A DNA stretch of 17,286 nucleotides from Ignavibacteriota bacterium (GCA_003135995.1 PNBM01000111.1:15677-32962); one strand, 5' to 3'; positions 1 through 8,559 are shown, counted from the first letter of the stretch. Numbers and translations are program-made. The notes: generated from the sequence alone by a model not told the origin.

Positions 1-206
1 TTAAAATGTTTTTCCATATCCTCGCGGACTGACGGGTCTGCATTTTCGTTTATAGTCAATGAAGCCGAGGTATGCTTGATAAAGATATGTGCTATGCCAA
101 TAGAAAAGTTTTTTAATTCCGGAATATTTCTAAGAATTTCTGAAGTTACTAAATGAAATCCTCTGCGTTTCTGAGACAAATTAAATTCTTTTTGAAAAAT
201 ATTCAT
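1..206 (-). CDS. yjbQ: YjbQ/UPF0047 family protein, N-terminal part (cut by window edge)
   Basis: The minus strand reads 68 codons from an ATG at 206 down to the window edge without a stop, so the gene continues to the left. The protein begins MNIFQKEFNLSQKRRGFHLV and carries the family motif HTSASLTINENADPSVREDM at about residues 45-64. This motif, with its conserved His and the NADP.VR.D tail, is the hallmark of the small YjbQ (UPF0047) family, usually about 130-140 residues. Members have a low secondary thiamine-phosphate synthase activity, but their main cellular role is unsettled. No Shine-Dalgarno sequence precedes the start. The family call is from motif recognition; about half of the protein is outside the window. 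Confidence 0.85.
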   Translation of the reverse strand, partial: MNIFQKEFNLSQKRRGFHLVTSEILRNIPELKNFSIGIAHIFIKHTSASLTINENADPSVREDMEKHF

Positions 207-222
207 ATATCTTGTTTTAGTT

Positions 223-260
223 CCCCCCTCTCCTTGTAGGAGAGGGGATGGGGGTGAGGT
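223..260. repeat. C/G-rich hairpin repeat element
   Basis: A 9-bp perfect stem (225-233 with 239-247, CCCCTCTCC/GGAGAGGGG, 5-nt loop TTGTA) is followed by a G-rich tail ATGGGGGTGAGGT. It stands out sharply from the AT-rich surroundings, between the YjbQ start and the phosphatase stop. It resembles a dispersed intergenic repeat I recall from many bacterial genomes. It could also act as a structure at the 3' end of the phosphatase transcript, but there is no T tract right after the stem on either strand. Confidence 0.6.
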
Positions 261-378
261 TGAAAATTAATTAAAAAATAAATATTTACACAATAAAGTG
301 AATTTTGTTAATTGTGTTTGTTATCATCAAATAAATTTATTAAAAATAAAAACAAGAAAATATTAATGCTTGTCATTT

Positions 379-1479
379 TTAATTTTTAATCTTAATAACC
401 AGCAACGTCATATCATCCGCCTGTTGTTTCCCTGTTGAATATATATTTACAGATTTTAAAATTTCGTTGCATATTTCTTTTGCGTTCATGTTCATGCTTT
501 TACAAATGACATCTTTCATTCTGTCTGTGCCATATAAATCATCTTTTGTGTCAAATGCTTCTGTAATTCCATCCGTATAAAAAATTAAAATATCTTTATC
601 CTCAAGAATTTCAGCTCGCTCCTGGTATTTAATGTCAGGTATTGCGCCAATAATAAAACCATTTGTTTTTAATTCTGAAAATGCATTTGTTTTCCTTCTG
701 TACAATAATGGTGGATTGTGCCCGGCGTTTATGAACTTAAGTGACCTGTCGGTTTCGTTATATATGGAATAGAAAAATGTCGCAAACTTGCTTCCGTCTG
801 TAGAACTGCACATTAATCTGTTTATTTTATTCATAAATTCATTTAGCTTATCTCTGTAAATTGTTGCATTGCTCCTTACGAAGCCCACAAGCCCTGCCAT
901 CAGTAATGCAGAAGAAATCCCGTGTCCTGCTATATCCCCGATTGCAAATACAATTTCGTCTTCCTTGATTTTAAAATAATCATAATAGTCTCCGCCTACT
1001 GCTTCGGCTGGCTTGCAAATACCAAAATAATCAAGGCTTTTAATTCCCGGTTTCTCCTGCGGAAATAATTTGTCCTGAACCTGAGCGGCAATTTCAAATT
1101 CCCTCCTGATTTTTTCTTTCTCTATTTGCTTTTGTTTTTCAACCGCATTTTTTAATGATGCTAAAATAAAAATTAATATTAAAAAAAATCCAAGCTGTAA
1201 AAGCATATTCCAGTAAAATGCGAGATAATTGGGAATTTCCGGTCTGCCAATAAAGCTATCTATATACCAGGACACAAGACATAAAAAACTTATTACAAGC
1301 CCCTGCCATTTTCCGCCATACCATACTATAAACAGCACGGGTATAACATAAAATATATAAAACGAAAAATCTTCTCCCGTTGCATAATCTATAATACCGA
1401 GCAGAATTACAAATAAGACGGTAAGAATAAATACCACAGGTTTGGAAATTTTGTCAATGGAGCCGAATAATTTTGCCAT
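379..1479 (-). CDS. Membrane-anchored SpoIIE/PP2C-type serine phosphatase (RsbU-like)
   Basis: This 366-residue protein has four hydrophobic segments at about residues 14-31, 39-54, 58-73 and 87-108. A charged, probably coiled linker (110-135) follows, then a PPM/SpoIIE phosphatase domain from about 150 to the end. Metal-binding motifs are visible: GGDYYDY (162-168), GDIAGHG (181-187), NAGHNPP (251-257), YTDGITEA (301-308) and QADDMT (353-358). The acidic residues expected to bind Mn/Mg are therefore present, so it is probably an active phosphoserine phosphatase. Relatives act on anti-anti-sigma proteins in partner-switching stress pathways, but no partner kinase or antagonist is encoded here. 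The membrane part could sense a signal but matches no input domain I recognise. It is transcribed divergently from the serine hydrolase across a 103-bp gap. No Shine-Dalgarno sequence is seen. Confidence 0.9.
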   Translation of the reverse strand: MAKLFGSIDKISKPVVFILTVLFVILLGIIDYATGEDFSFYIFYVIPVLFIVWYGGKWQGLVISFLCLVSWYIDSFIGRPEIPNYLAFYWNMLLQLGFFLILIFILASLKNAVEKQKQIEKEKIRREFEIAAQVQDKLFPQEKPGIKSLDYFGICKPAEAVGGDYYDYFKIKEDEIVFAIGDIAGHGISSALLMAGLVGFVRSNATIYRDKLNEFMNKINRLMCSSTDGSKFATFFYSIYNETDRSLKFINAGHNPPLLYRRKTNAFSELKTNGFIIGAIPDIKYQERAEILEDKDILIFYTDGITEAFDTKDDLYGTDRMKDVICKSMNMNAKEICNEILKSVNIYSTGKQQADDMTLLVIKIKN

Positions 1480-1582
1480 AATAAATTTTGTATTTCAACC
1501 AAATAATTGAATATTTTTAGAAACTTTTATGAATTAATTTCGTCATATAAAATAGTAAATCTAAACTTTAAAAATAATTCCT

Positions 1583-3352
1583 ATGAAAAAGTTACTATAT
1601 ACATTTTTATTATTATTTGCGATTTGTGTCTATAATAATTCGTTTTCACAGATAAACACAGGCGACGTAAAGCTTGACGGTTACGACCGGTATGTGGAAA
1701 AAGCGATGAAAGACTGGAACGTTCGGGGATTTGCTGTCGCAATTGTAAAGAATGGAAAAATTGTTTTCGCCAATGGTTACGGACTCAGGGATGAAAAAAA
1801 TAAACTACCCGTGACTCCGCAAACGTTATTTGCAATCGGTTCCTGCACAAAAGCATTCACATCTGCTTCTGTGTGCCTTTTGGTTGATGACGGAAAAATC
1901 GATTTTGACAAACCTGTAATTGAATACCTGCCAACATTCAGATTGTTTGATGAATATGTAACGATGCACATAACTCCGAGAGATTTATTATGTCACAGGT
2001 CGGGACTTCCCCGGCACGATTTGGTTTGGTACGGTGCGGATGACTTATCGAGAAAAGATTTATTCGACAGATTACAATATCTTGAGCCAAGCAAAGGATT
2101 CAGGGAAGTCTGGCAATATCAAAACGGAATGTTTATGACGGCGGGTTACCTTGTCGAACAGGTAAGCGGTCAAAGCTGGGAGAGTTTTGTTCAGAAAAAA
2201 ATTCTCGACCCGCTTGAAATGAAATCGACAAACTTTTCTATTTTTGATATGCAGAAAGCCCCTGACTATTCGAAACCATACGGTGAAATAAAAGATAAAG
2301 TGGAAGAATTGCCTTACAGGAATATTGATGCGATGGGACCTGCCGGTTCAATAAATTCAAATGTTATGGATATGTCAAACTGGGTGATTATGCAATTGAA
2401 CGAAGGAAAATTTAAAGACAATCAGATCGTTACATCGGGAACGCTGCATCAGACACATACTCCGCAGATGGTAATGCCCGGCGAAATGAATGACGAGGTG
2501 TTTTATAGTTCATACGGTATGGGATGGATGATAACATCATACCGGGGACATCTCAGAATAGAACACGGCGGAAACATAGACGGGTTCTCGGCTTCCGTTT
2601 GTTTGCTTCCGAGAGATTCAGTCGGAATAGTAGTTTTAACAAATATGGATGGAACTTCATTACCTTCCGTAGTTAGAAATTACAGTATAGATAAAATTCT
2701 GGATTTGAGTGAAATAGACTGGAGTGAGAGACTCCTGAAAGACGTAAATAAAATGAAGGATGAATTGAAAAAATCCGAAGAGAAAAAAGAAGAAGTCAGT
2801 GAAACTACACCCTCGCATCCTATTAAAGATTATGTCGGTAAATTCGAGCATCCTGCTTATGGAACAATAGAAATAACAAATTCGGGAGATGATTTAAATA
2901 TACATTACCATTCCTTCGATATGAAACTGCATCATTACAAATATGATGTTTTTGAAACGAAAGATGAAAGATATCCGCCTATTAAAATATCATTTCTCAC
3001 AAATACAAACGGCGATATAGATAAATTATCTTCAAAGCTTCAGGAAGGTGTTAAGGATATAGAATTCAAAAGAGTGCTTGATAAAAAAACAGTTTCGGGT
3101 GCGGAACTGGAAAAATTTATAGGTGAATATGAAATCAGCGGAACAGTTATTACTGTGGACTTAAGGAATAAAACTACTTTGATTATGACTGTTCCCGGAC
3201 AGCCGCAATATGAACTGATACCGACGAACGATAATGAATTCGGACTTAAAGGTCTTGATGGATATAGTGTCAAATTTAATCCGGCTACAGGAAAAATAAC
3301 CGAAGTTGTATTTTATCAGCCGAACGGTGTGTTTACAGCGAAGAAGAAGTAG
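1583..3352 (+). CDS. Exported beta-lactamase-family serine hydrolase with C-terminal DUF3471-like domains
   Basis: The 589-residue protein starts with a signal peptide (MKKLLYTFLLLFAICVYNNSF; cleavage probably near residue 22). The class C beta-lactamase/penicillin-binding-protein fold spans about residues 30-370. The catalytic SxxK is SCTK (87-90), the Tyr motif is YQN (179-181), and the third motif is HGG (328-330), as in esterase/peptidase members. A lysine- and glutamate-rich linker (about 385-410) leads to two beta-rich regions (about 412-498 and 503-589), resembling the DUF3471/lipocalin-like tail of Pab87-type hydrolases. It probably hydrolyses peptide or ester bonds outside the cytoplasm; the substrate cannot be read from sequence and antibiotic resistance is not implied. 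The stop is TAG, showing that TAG is used as a normal terminator in this genome. No Shine-Dalgarno sequence precedes the ATG. Confidence 0.9.
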   Translation: MKKLLYTFLLLFAICVYNNSFSQINTGDVKLDGYDRYVEKAMKDWNVRGFAVAIVKNGKIVFANGYGLRDEKNKLPVTPQTLFAIGSCTKAFTSASVCLLVDDGKIDFDKPVIEYLPTFRLFDEYVTMHITPRDLLCHRSGLPRHDLVWYGADDLSRKDLFDRLQYLEPSKGFREVWQYQNGMFMTAGYLVEQVSGQSWESFVQKKILDPLEMKSTNFSIFDMQKAPDYSKPYGEIKDKVEELPYRNIDAMGPAGSINSNVMDMSNWVIMQLNEGKFKDNQIVTSGTLHQTHTPQMVMPGEMNDEVFYSSYGMGWMITSYRGHLRIEHGGNIDGFSASVCLLPRDSVGIVVLTNMDGTSLPSVVRNYSIDKILDLSEIDWSERLLKDVNKMKDELKKSEEKKEEVSETTPSHPIKDYVGKFEHPAYGTIEITNSGDDLNIHYHSFDMKLHHYKYDVFETKDERYPPIKISFLTNTNGDIDKLSSKLQEGVKDIEFKRVLDKKTVSGAELEKFIGEYEISGTVITVDLRNKTTLIMTVPGQPQYELIPTNDNEFGLKGLDGYSVKFNPATGKITEVVFYQPNGVFTAKKK

Positions 3353-3359
3353 CTTTATA

Positions 3360-3383
3360 GTTATTGAGTTATTGAGTTATTGA
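3360..3383. repeat. 8-bp tandem repeat, three perfect copies
   Basis: GTTATTGA is repeated three times without mismatch, starting 8 bp after the serine hydrolase stop codon. It is a short low-complexity array in the convergent intergenic space. Confidence 0.8.
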
Positions 3384-3392
3384 ATATTACTG

Positions 3393-3420
3393 TGGAGTCC
3401 GGAATATCTTCCGGACTCCA
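3393..3420. terminator. 12-bp perfect hairpin between convergent genes, possible bidirectional terminator
   Basis: TGGAGTCCGGAA (3393-3404) pairs perfectly with 3409-3420 across a 4-nt loop. It lies 40 bp after the plus-strand hydrolase stop and 20 bp after the end of the minus-strand 859-residue gene, which is where a shared terminator would sit. Neither side has a clear run of T, so it is not a textbook intrinsic terminator. Confidence 0.5.
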
Positions 3421-3440
3421 ATTAATTACACTCCAATTTT

Positions 3441-3710
3441 TTATTTCATCAAAACCATTTTCTTCACTGCAACAAAATCTCCGGCTATCAATTTATAAAA
3501 ATAAACTCCGCTCGCCATCTGGTTAATGGTATATTGGTTATCTGGAAATTGAGTTTCGTATGTTCCGGCTTTTTGAAACTCGTTAACAAGAGTTTCTATT
3601 TCCCGCCCGAGAATATCATAAACTTTAAGTGTTACGAATCTTGAATCTTTAATCTGATATCTTATAATCGTCGACGGATTAAACGGATTCGGATAATTTT
3701 GTTTTAACTC
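3441..3710 (-). repeat. Type IX sorting-domain cassette, copy 1
   Basis: The last 90 codons of the 859-residue gene. The DNA is closely similar, including at synonymous positions, to 6217-6486 and 8774-9043. The most conserved part is about 3590-3705, where I count five differences from copy 2 in about 115 aligned bases by eye. Confidence 0.75.
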
Positions 3711-6020
3711 GAATCTCTGCGGAATATTAGCAGATATTTGATTAACATTAATTGTGAAATTTGTATCATAAAAACTTCTTACGTATGCACATAATTGTTT
3801 TAACTTTGTAACGGACTTTAAATTTCCCGAATCTCTCGCAATCAATTGAGCTATAACAAATTTCTGCGATTCACCGGGTATGATATTAAAGTTATTCGCT
3901 CCCGAGCCCATTGCCATTCTTCTATCATGAGGAATATCCGGTACATGAACTGTTCCAGTCGAATCGTGACCGCAATTCCACATTGAACCTTTATTTTCCG
4001 TCCAACCAATATTTGTTTCAGGATCACCAGGATAGCAAAATCTTGTTTTTTTAGCTGGATTTTGTGTTGGGTCAAGCCAACAGGTAGAATCTTTTTTAAA
4101 ACCGCTTAACATTAAATATGCCGCATGTGAATCACCACTAGGCTCTAACTCACAAGGAGGAAACACATCAGAAGAAGATTGATACGAAATGAACGATGTG
4201 AATCCCACTCTTATATTCGGAGTAATGCTTCTGTTTAACGGACTGGTCAATAATAGGAAGCCTACAGCAGGAGGATTTGTACCGTAAACTTCGTCATTGT
4301 TATCAGCATTATAACAATATCCAAGTTTTAAACTTGTATCGCATCCGACATAATCATCATTTGCATCACCTAAATCAGGGTCGGAAACGATTCCCATTTT
4401 GACTTCATTCCACGTATTTGTGCTTTTATTTATTATATCGTAACTAATAAACTGCACCTCCTGTAAACCCGGTGAATCATATGCCCAGGCGGTCATATGA
4501 ACTTCGGCACCAAGCGGAAGTGTTCCTCCGCCAAAGCCTTCCCATAAAGTGTGAGAAGCCGGATTTGCATCTGTCATACATAAGAATATAGTTTCTTTTG
4601 CGTTTTTAACTCCGGGTGTATCAATAGCCGGTTCATAGATTCCGTTATTATTTACATCAATGAATGGTGCCCCGTATGGGACCATCTCTCCCCAGTGTGC
4701 CCAGTCCCAACTTGTTTGTGCGTTTTCACTTTTGCTTACTTTGTAAATTTTAAAATAATCGTTTGTATAATAATTTCCACTGACACAATAACCCGGGCTG
4801 TATTCACCTGAATACGATGCGGCTACCATTCTTATTTGTCCGTTTACTTTTGCTGCTATGGTAAAACCGGCAGAGTAAATCGCATATTTGTTTGAATTTT
4901 TAGGCCATTCGAAACCTGCTCGATTTGTACTACTACTACTATTTTGATCGAAAATACCTGTTTTTATAAAATACGAATTAATATTATTTGGTCTTAGTTG
5001 TGCAAAATAATTTGGGTGATAAAGTGAATCCTTAATCCTTTTAAATATACTTCCATTCTCACCGACAAAGTAAGGAATTTCTGCTGAATAATAATTACTA
5101 TGCAGAAGGAGACAGGAATATAAATTAAATGAAGGCACACCCGAATCCAAAACCCAACTTGTACCGCTGTTAGTTGAAAACAACACTGCACTATTACCTG
5201 TTATCCAGAGATTAACAGAATCAGTAATTGAGGCTGGAATTATTGAGTTGAGATTTTGAGAAGAATTACTTACTTGTAGCACAATATTTAATCCGCCATT
5301 CGTAGTCCTTAGTATTGTACCGCCATCTCCGACAAAAAATCCTGTGTCTGAATTGATAAACCATACAGAATTCAGATTATTATTAACTCCGGAATTTAAC
5401 GGAATCCAGGTGTTTCCGGTATCATTTGATTTCAAAATTGTGCCGTTAGCACCTGCAATCCATCCATAAGGTTCACTTATAAAAATTGCTTTCAGATTAT
5501 TTGTTGTTCCACTCTGTATTATGGTAAGGTTTGAGTCGGAACCTTGAAAATACATTTTTTTAATTATCAATCCATTTGAACCCACGGCAATAAATCTCGC
5601 ATTACTAAAGGTAGGATGTGTACCCGCAACTGCTCCTGCGTATAAATTATTCATTATTCCACTATATTTTAAAAACCAATTTAAACCGGAGTTTGTGCTT
5701 TTGAGTAATACACCGTTATTACCTAAAATATAATCCGTTCCTGTTCCGGTATTATAATTCGCCACCATTGCGTTTAGAACTCCTGAGGTATTTGAATTTA
5801 TTTGATACCAGTTTGAATCTGCGTTTGCTATTCTGAGTATAGTGCCGTTTGCACCTACTATGTAATATCCACCTAAATTTAAATTATCCCCGGTCCGTTT
5901 AATATCATATAAATTATTCGATGTACCGCTGGGAACGGGATAATAGTAATATGGAACCTGTGAAAAACAAAAAACAGAAAACAAAAAACAAAAAACAATA
6001 TGTAAAATAAATATTTTCAT
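3441..6020 (-). CDS. Large secreted protein: BNR/YCF48-like repeats, conserved central module, type IX sorting domain
   Basis: The 859-residue protein begins with a signal peptide (residues 1-20, ending FCFSQ). Residues about 35-330 hold repeats of the kind found in YCF48/BNR propellers, such as VGANGTIL (55-62), GANGTILKSNDTGNTW (190-205) and GDGGTILRTTNGG (231-243). A central module (about 340-760) has no name I can give. It contains an acidic D-N-N-N-G turn (FIDVNNNGIYEPAIDTPG, 453-470), GGGTLPLGAE (497-506) and DPDLGDANDD (547-556); these acidic turns might bind calcium. The last 90 residues (770-859) are a type A sorting domain (NYPNPFNPST, YDILGRE, SGVYFYKL), recognised by the type IX secretion system. 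The protein is therefore probably exported and released or attached at the cell surface. It is a paralogue of the interrupted gene at 8774-11329. No Shine-Dalgarno sequence. Confidence 0.85.
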   Translation of the reverse strand: MKIFILHIVFCFLFSVFCFSQVPYYYYPVPSGTSNNLYDIKRTGDNLNLGGYYIVGANGTILRIANADSNWYQINSNTSGVLNAMVANYNTGTGTDYILGNNGVLLKSTNSGLNWFLKYSGIMNNLYAGAVAGTHPTFSNARFIAVGSNGLIIKKMYFQGSDSNLTIIQSGTTNNLKAIFISEPYGWIAGANGTILKSNDTGNTWIPLNSGVNNNLNSVWFINSDTGFFVGDGGTILRTTNGGLNIVLQVSNSSQNLNSIIPASITDSVNLWITGNSAVLFSTNSGTSWVLDSGVPSFNLYSCLLLHSNYYSAEIPYFVGENGSIFKRIKDSLYHPNYFAQLRPNNINSYFIKTGIFDQNSSSSTNRAGFEWPKNSNKYAIYSAGFTIAAKVNGQIRMVAASYSGEYSPGYCVSGNYYTNDYFKIYKVSKSENAQTSWDWAHWGEMVPYGAPFIDVNNNGIYEPAIDTPGVKNAKETIFLCMTDANPASHTLWEGFGGGTLPLGAEVHMTAWAYDSPGLQEVQFISYDIINKSTNTWNEVKMGIVSDPDLGDANDDYVGCDTSLKLGYCYNADNNDEVYGTNPPAVGFLLLTSPLNRSITPNIRVGFTSFISYQSSSDVFPPCELEPSGDSHAAYLMLSGFKKDSTCWLDPTQNPAKKTRFCYPGDPETNIGWTENKGSMWNCGHDSTGTVHVPDIPHDRRMAMGSGANNFNIIPGESQKFVIAQLIARDSGNLKSVTKLKQLCAYVRSFYDTNFTINVNQISANIPQRFELKQNYPNPFNPSTIIRYQIKDSRFVTLKVYDILGREIETLVNEFQKAGTYETQFPDNQYTINQMASGVYFYKLIAGDFVAVKKMVLMK
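3635..3655. repeat. Three 7-bp tandem units inside the sorting domain
   Basis: On the plus strand the units are CGAATCT, TGAATCT and TTAATCT. On the coding strand they encode the IKDSRF segment of the sorting domain. The same array is present at 6411-6431 and 8968-8988. Confidence 0.7.
5963..5997. repeat. Five 7-bp tandem units in a signal-peptide coding region
   Basis: The plus strand reads AAAAACA five times in register, with one unit GAAAACA. On the coding strand this is the hydrophobic core of the 859-residue protein's signal peptide (F/C/L/S-rich, about residues 9-19). Confidence 0.8.
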
Positions 6021-6077
6021 GATAATATTTTGTATTTTAGCAATCTTATAATCTTTTTTTTATAAATCAACAACTTG

Positions 6078-6093
6078 TCCCGGCTTGTCGGGA
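6078..6093. repeat. Small palindrome of the TCCCG/CGGGA type
   Basis: TCCCG (6078-6082) pairs with CGGGA (6089-6093). CTTGTC is repeated directly at 6074-6079 and 6084-6089. It resembles the longer palindrome at 6136-6163. Confidence 0.5.
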
Positions 6094-6135
6094 TTTCTGT
6101 TGAGATGTTTTTTCCATGTGTTTATTGCGTAACAT

Positions 6136-6201
6136 ATCCCGACACGTCCCGACTCGTCGGGATCAAGAACAAAGAGCGATCGGGACGCAAAGAACGCGAA
6201 T
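6136..6201. repeat. Palindromic repeat element, intergenic copy
   Basis: ATCCCGAC (6136-6143) pairs with GTCGGGAT (6156-6163), and a nested 7-bp stem TCCCGAC/GTCGGGA occupies 6147-6162. The following stretch, about 6161-6200 (containing GCGATCGGGACGCAAAGAAC), aligns with the elements inside the signal peptides at 8401-8452 and 14582-14633. It lies 15 bp from the stop codon of the 749-residue gene. Confidence 0.65.
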
Positions 6202-6216
6202 GTTGCGGTGCACTTT

Positions 6217-6486
6217 TTATTTCATTAAAATCATTTTTTTCACCGCTATAAAATCTCCCGCAACCAACTTATAAAAATAAACTCCGCTTGCCATTTGGTT
6301 AATGGTATATTGGTTATTGGGAAATTGGGTCTCGTAAGTACCCGCTTTTTGAAACTCATTGACAAGAGTTTCTATTTCCCGCCCAAGAATATCATAAACT
6401 TTCAGCGTTACGAATCTTGAATCTTTAATCTGGTATCTTATAATCGTCGACGGATTAAACGGATTAGGATAATTTTGTTTTAAATC
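6217..6486 (-). repeat. Type IX sorting-domain cassette, copy 2
   Basis: The last 90 codons of the 749-residue gene, with a 7-bp tandem array at 6411-6431 matching the one in copy 1. The similarity to copies 1 and 3 fades at the start of the domain, and the upstream body is unrelated in detail. Confidence 0.75.
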
Positions 6487-8466
6487 AAATTTCTCCGGAA
6501 CTTCCGTTGAAATATTTTTCACGTTTATAAATGAACCGGGAGGATAGTTAAATAATATCATTCCATTTTGTCCGCAGACAATACCGTGAACCGAGTCAGC
6601 GAAAGAGACAGAATTTAAATGCTCCGCATTTGATTCATATTGCCTGGTCCAGGTATTTCCCATATCTGTCGATGTATATATTTTTCCATAATCCAAAAAT
6701 TGGTGGTAAAAAGAAAATGTAGCTATTATTTTATTTGGAGTCGCAAAGCATATTGAATTTGCCCCAATCATATTATTCGAATCCAGAAGTACTGAAATCC
6801 AGTTGTTACCGCCGTTAGTCGTTTTTATTATCCTTCCACCAACATCATTTTGAGAAACACAACAGAATCCTGTAGATGGATTTAAAAACTTAATTTGATC
6901 TATTTCGCTAAGGTCTGAATAATTGGTTTGTTTAATCCAATTACTGCCTGCGTTGGTTGTCTTATAAATATTATCCGAACCAACATAAAATGTATTGTTA
7001 TCTATTAATTCGCCTGAATAAAACCCCCAACTACTGATTATATTAGTATTTATTACCTGCCAATTTAAACCACCGTTAGTTGTAATCTTCAGAAATGCAG
7101 ATGTCGAATTTTGTCCTAAGAGCATTCCGGTTTGAGAATTAATAAAATTAATATCTTTATAATGTTCGTTAAAACCCTGTGAAATTAAATTAGTCCAGTT
7201 TAATCCTCCGTTAGTCGATTTATATACTCCGGAATCATTTGTATTAATTGCTATTCCTGTATTCCCATTATAAAAACAAAATTTTCCCGCTCTTACGGTT
7301 GTATCTTTTATCCAGCTTAACCCTGAATTTGTTGTCCTGCATATAGAATAATTACTTCCAACAAGAGCGGTGGAAGGATTTAATAATACACAGCCCAACA
7401 ATTCTTCGTTTGTTATATATTTGCTGTCCTTCGTCCAATTCAATCCTGCGTTAGATGAGGAATAAATTTTTCCTTCATAACCTGCTAAAATTATTTTATT
7501 ATTATTAATAAATGATACGTCATGTGCTCCGGTTATATTCAGACTATCAATACAGTTCCAATCCTGACCTGCATTTGTTGTTAAATATGAAATTGGTCCT
7601 GCTCCTATTCCTGTTGAGTAATTAAGGAATTTAATATTATCAATCCCCAAATTATTAAAATAATGAAATGACGTCCAGTTATTTCCTCCGTCTGTAGTTT
7701 TACAAATAAATCTTAATCCCGATATGTAACCGGTATTTGTGTTAAGGAATGTCATTGACAAAGGTAATACGTTATTAATACTGTCGTTCTCTGCCGTTGA
7801 ATAAAAACCATAAATTATGTTCCAACTTCCTCCGCCATCAGTTGTTTTAAGAGTGCGGAAATAACAATTTCCGTTATTCAATGATTTACCTATTAATATA
7901 TGTACATCATTCTGGTTTATAAATGATATCGGCTGTGGGAAGAATACGCTATCGAAATATACGTGGTTCCAGTTTATGCCTGCGTTTGTAGAACGAAAAA
8001 TTAAATTTTTCCACGTAGAATCAGTTCCGGTTAATAAAAATGTTTCATTACCTATATACTGAGAATAATATAAATCAAAACCAGTTAGCAAAACGTTAAG
8101 AGCGTTCCAATTTGCACCGCCGTCAGTTGTTCTGAAAACAATATTTCCGCCCACAACAACACCTGTGTTTCCATCCCTGAAAGAAACACCTCTCAAAACT
8201 GTATGTGTAATACAAGGTAAAACAACCCAGTTATTACCGCCATTCGTTGTTTTTATAATTGTACCAAAATTACCAACGCCGTAACCTGTACTTGCATCGG
8301 GAAAATTGAGAGCGTAAATATCGTTTAACGTCGGGTAAGGATTTGATGTATACCATTGTGATTGGGAAAAAACTTTTCCAAAAAATAAAAAATAAAAAAT
8401 AATCCCGATTAAAAACGAAGTGCGATCGGGATGCAAAGAGCGCAAAAATAAAAGAAACTTTTTCAT
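6217..8466 (-). CDS. Secreted BNR/YCF48-like propeller protein with type IX sorting domain
   Basis: The 749-residue protein has an unusual signal peptide: MKKFLLFLRSLHPDRTSFL is followed by a hydrophobic core and FSQ near residue 35. The body (about 36-655) consists of repeats, each ending in a (T/S)TNGGxNW-like motif; I count 13, for example TTNGGNNW, TTDGGANW, STNAGINW and STDMGNTW. This fits one or two beta-propellers of the sortilin/YCF48/BNR type, a scaffold often found in secreted glycan- or protein-binding proteins. The ligand is unknown. Residues 660-749 are the type A sorting domain, nearly the same as in the two neighbouring secreted genes, though the body differs from theirs. The segment LFLRSLHPDR comes from a palindromic repeat shared with the HEAT-cyclophilin gene. 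No Shine-Dalgarno sequence is seen at the ATG. Confidence 0.85.
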   Translation of the reverse strand: MKKFLLFLRSLHPDRTSFLIGIIFYFLFFGKVFSQSQWYTSNPYPTLNDIYALNFPDASTGYGVGNFGTIIKTTNGGNNWVVLPCITHTVLRGVSFRDGNTGVVVGGNIVFRTTDGGANWNALNVLLTGFDLYYSQYIGNETFLLTGTDSTWKNLIFRSTNAGINWNHVYFDSVFFPQPISFINQNDVHILIGKSLNNGNCYFRTLKTTDGGGSWNIIYGFYSTAENDSINNVLPLSMTFLNTNTGYISGLRFICKTTDGGNNWTSFHYFNNLGIDNIKFLNYSTGIGAGPISYLTTNAGQDWNCIDSLNITGAHDVSFINNNKIILAGYEGKIYSSSNAGLNWTKDSKYITNEELLGCVLLNPSTALVGSNYSICRTTNSGLSWIKDTTVRAGKFCFYNGNTGIAINTNDSGVYKSTNGGLNWTNLISQGFNEHYKDINFINSQTGMLLGQNSTSAFLKITTNGGLNWQVINTNIISSWGFYSGELIDNNTFYVGSDNIYKTTNAGSNWIKQTNYSDLSEIDQIKFLNPSTGFCCVSQNDVGGRIIKTTNGGNNWISVLLDSNNMIGANSICFATPNKIIATFSFYHQFLDYGKIYTSTDMGNTWTRQYESNAEHLNSVSFADSVHGIVCGQNGMILFNYPPGSFINVKNISTEVPEKFDLKQNYPNPFNPSTIIRYQIKDSRFVTLKVYDILGREIETLVNEFQKAGTYETQFPNNQYTINQMASGVYFYKLVAGDFIAVKKMILMK
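8380..8400. repeat. Three perfect 7-bp tandem units in a signal-peptide coding region
   Basis: AAAAAAT occurs three times on the plus strand and encodes most of the hydrophobic core (about residues 22-29, IIFYFLFF) of the 749-residue protein's signal peptide. It directly adjoins the palindromic element at 8401-8452. Confidence 0.85.
8401..8452. repeat. Palindromic element read in frame within a signal peptide (copy A)
   Basis: ATCCCGAT (8402-8409) and ATCGGGAT (8425-8432) form a perfect 8-bp inverted repeat around a 15-nt loop, followed by a GCAAAGAGCGCAAAAATAAA flank. Together with the adjoining array (8380-8452, 73 bp) it matches 14561-14633 at 69 of 73 positions by my count. It encodes LFLRSLHPDRTSFLIG. 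Confidence 0.85.
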
Positions 8467-8475
8467 AAGATTACT

Positions 8476-8552
8476 ATTTGAGTTTTGTAATTTAATGTTT
8501 GAGCTCTGTAACTCAACATTTATATTTAGATGTTCTGTAACTCAACATTTAT
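8476..8552. repeat. Direct repeats in the intergenic region
   Basis: TCTGTAACTCAACATTTAT (19 bp) occurs exactly at 8505-8523 and 8534-8552. A degenerate relative, about 8477-8500 (TTTGAGTTTTGTAATTTAAT), lies just upstream of the 749-residue gene. The second copy runs into a stem, CTCAACAT/ATGTTGAG (8541-8558). Confidence 0.75.
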
Positions 8553-8559
8553 GTTGAGA

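Noticed and set aside
1583..3352. Antibiotic-resistance beta-lactamase
   Set aside because: The motif set SxxK, YxN and HGG with DUF3471-like tails fits the broad serine hydrolase/peptidase group; resistance cannot be inferred.
3851..4075. Minus-strand open frame of 74 codons within the 859-residue gene
   Set aside because: It is an alternative frame inside a region strongly conserved with the paralogue in the main frame.
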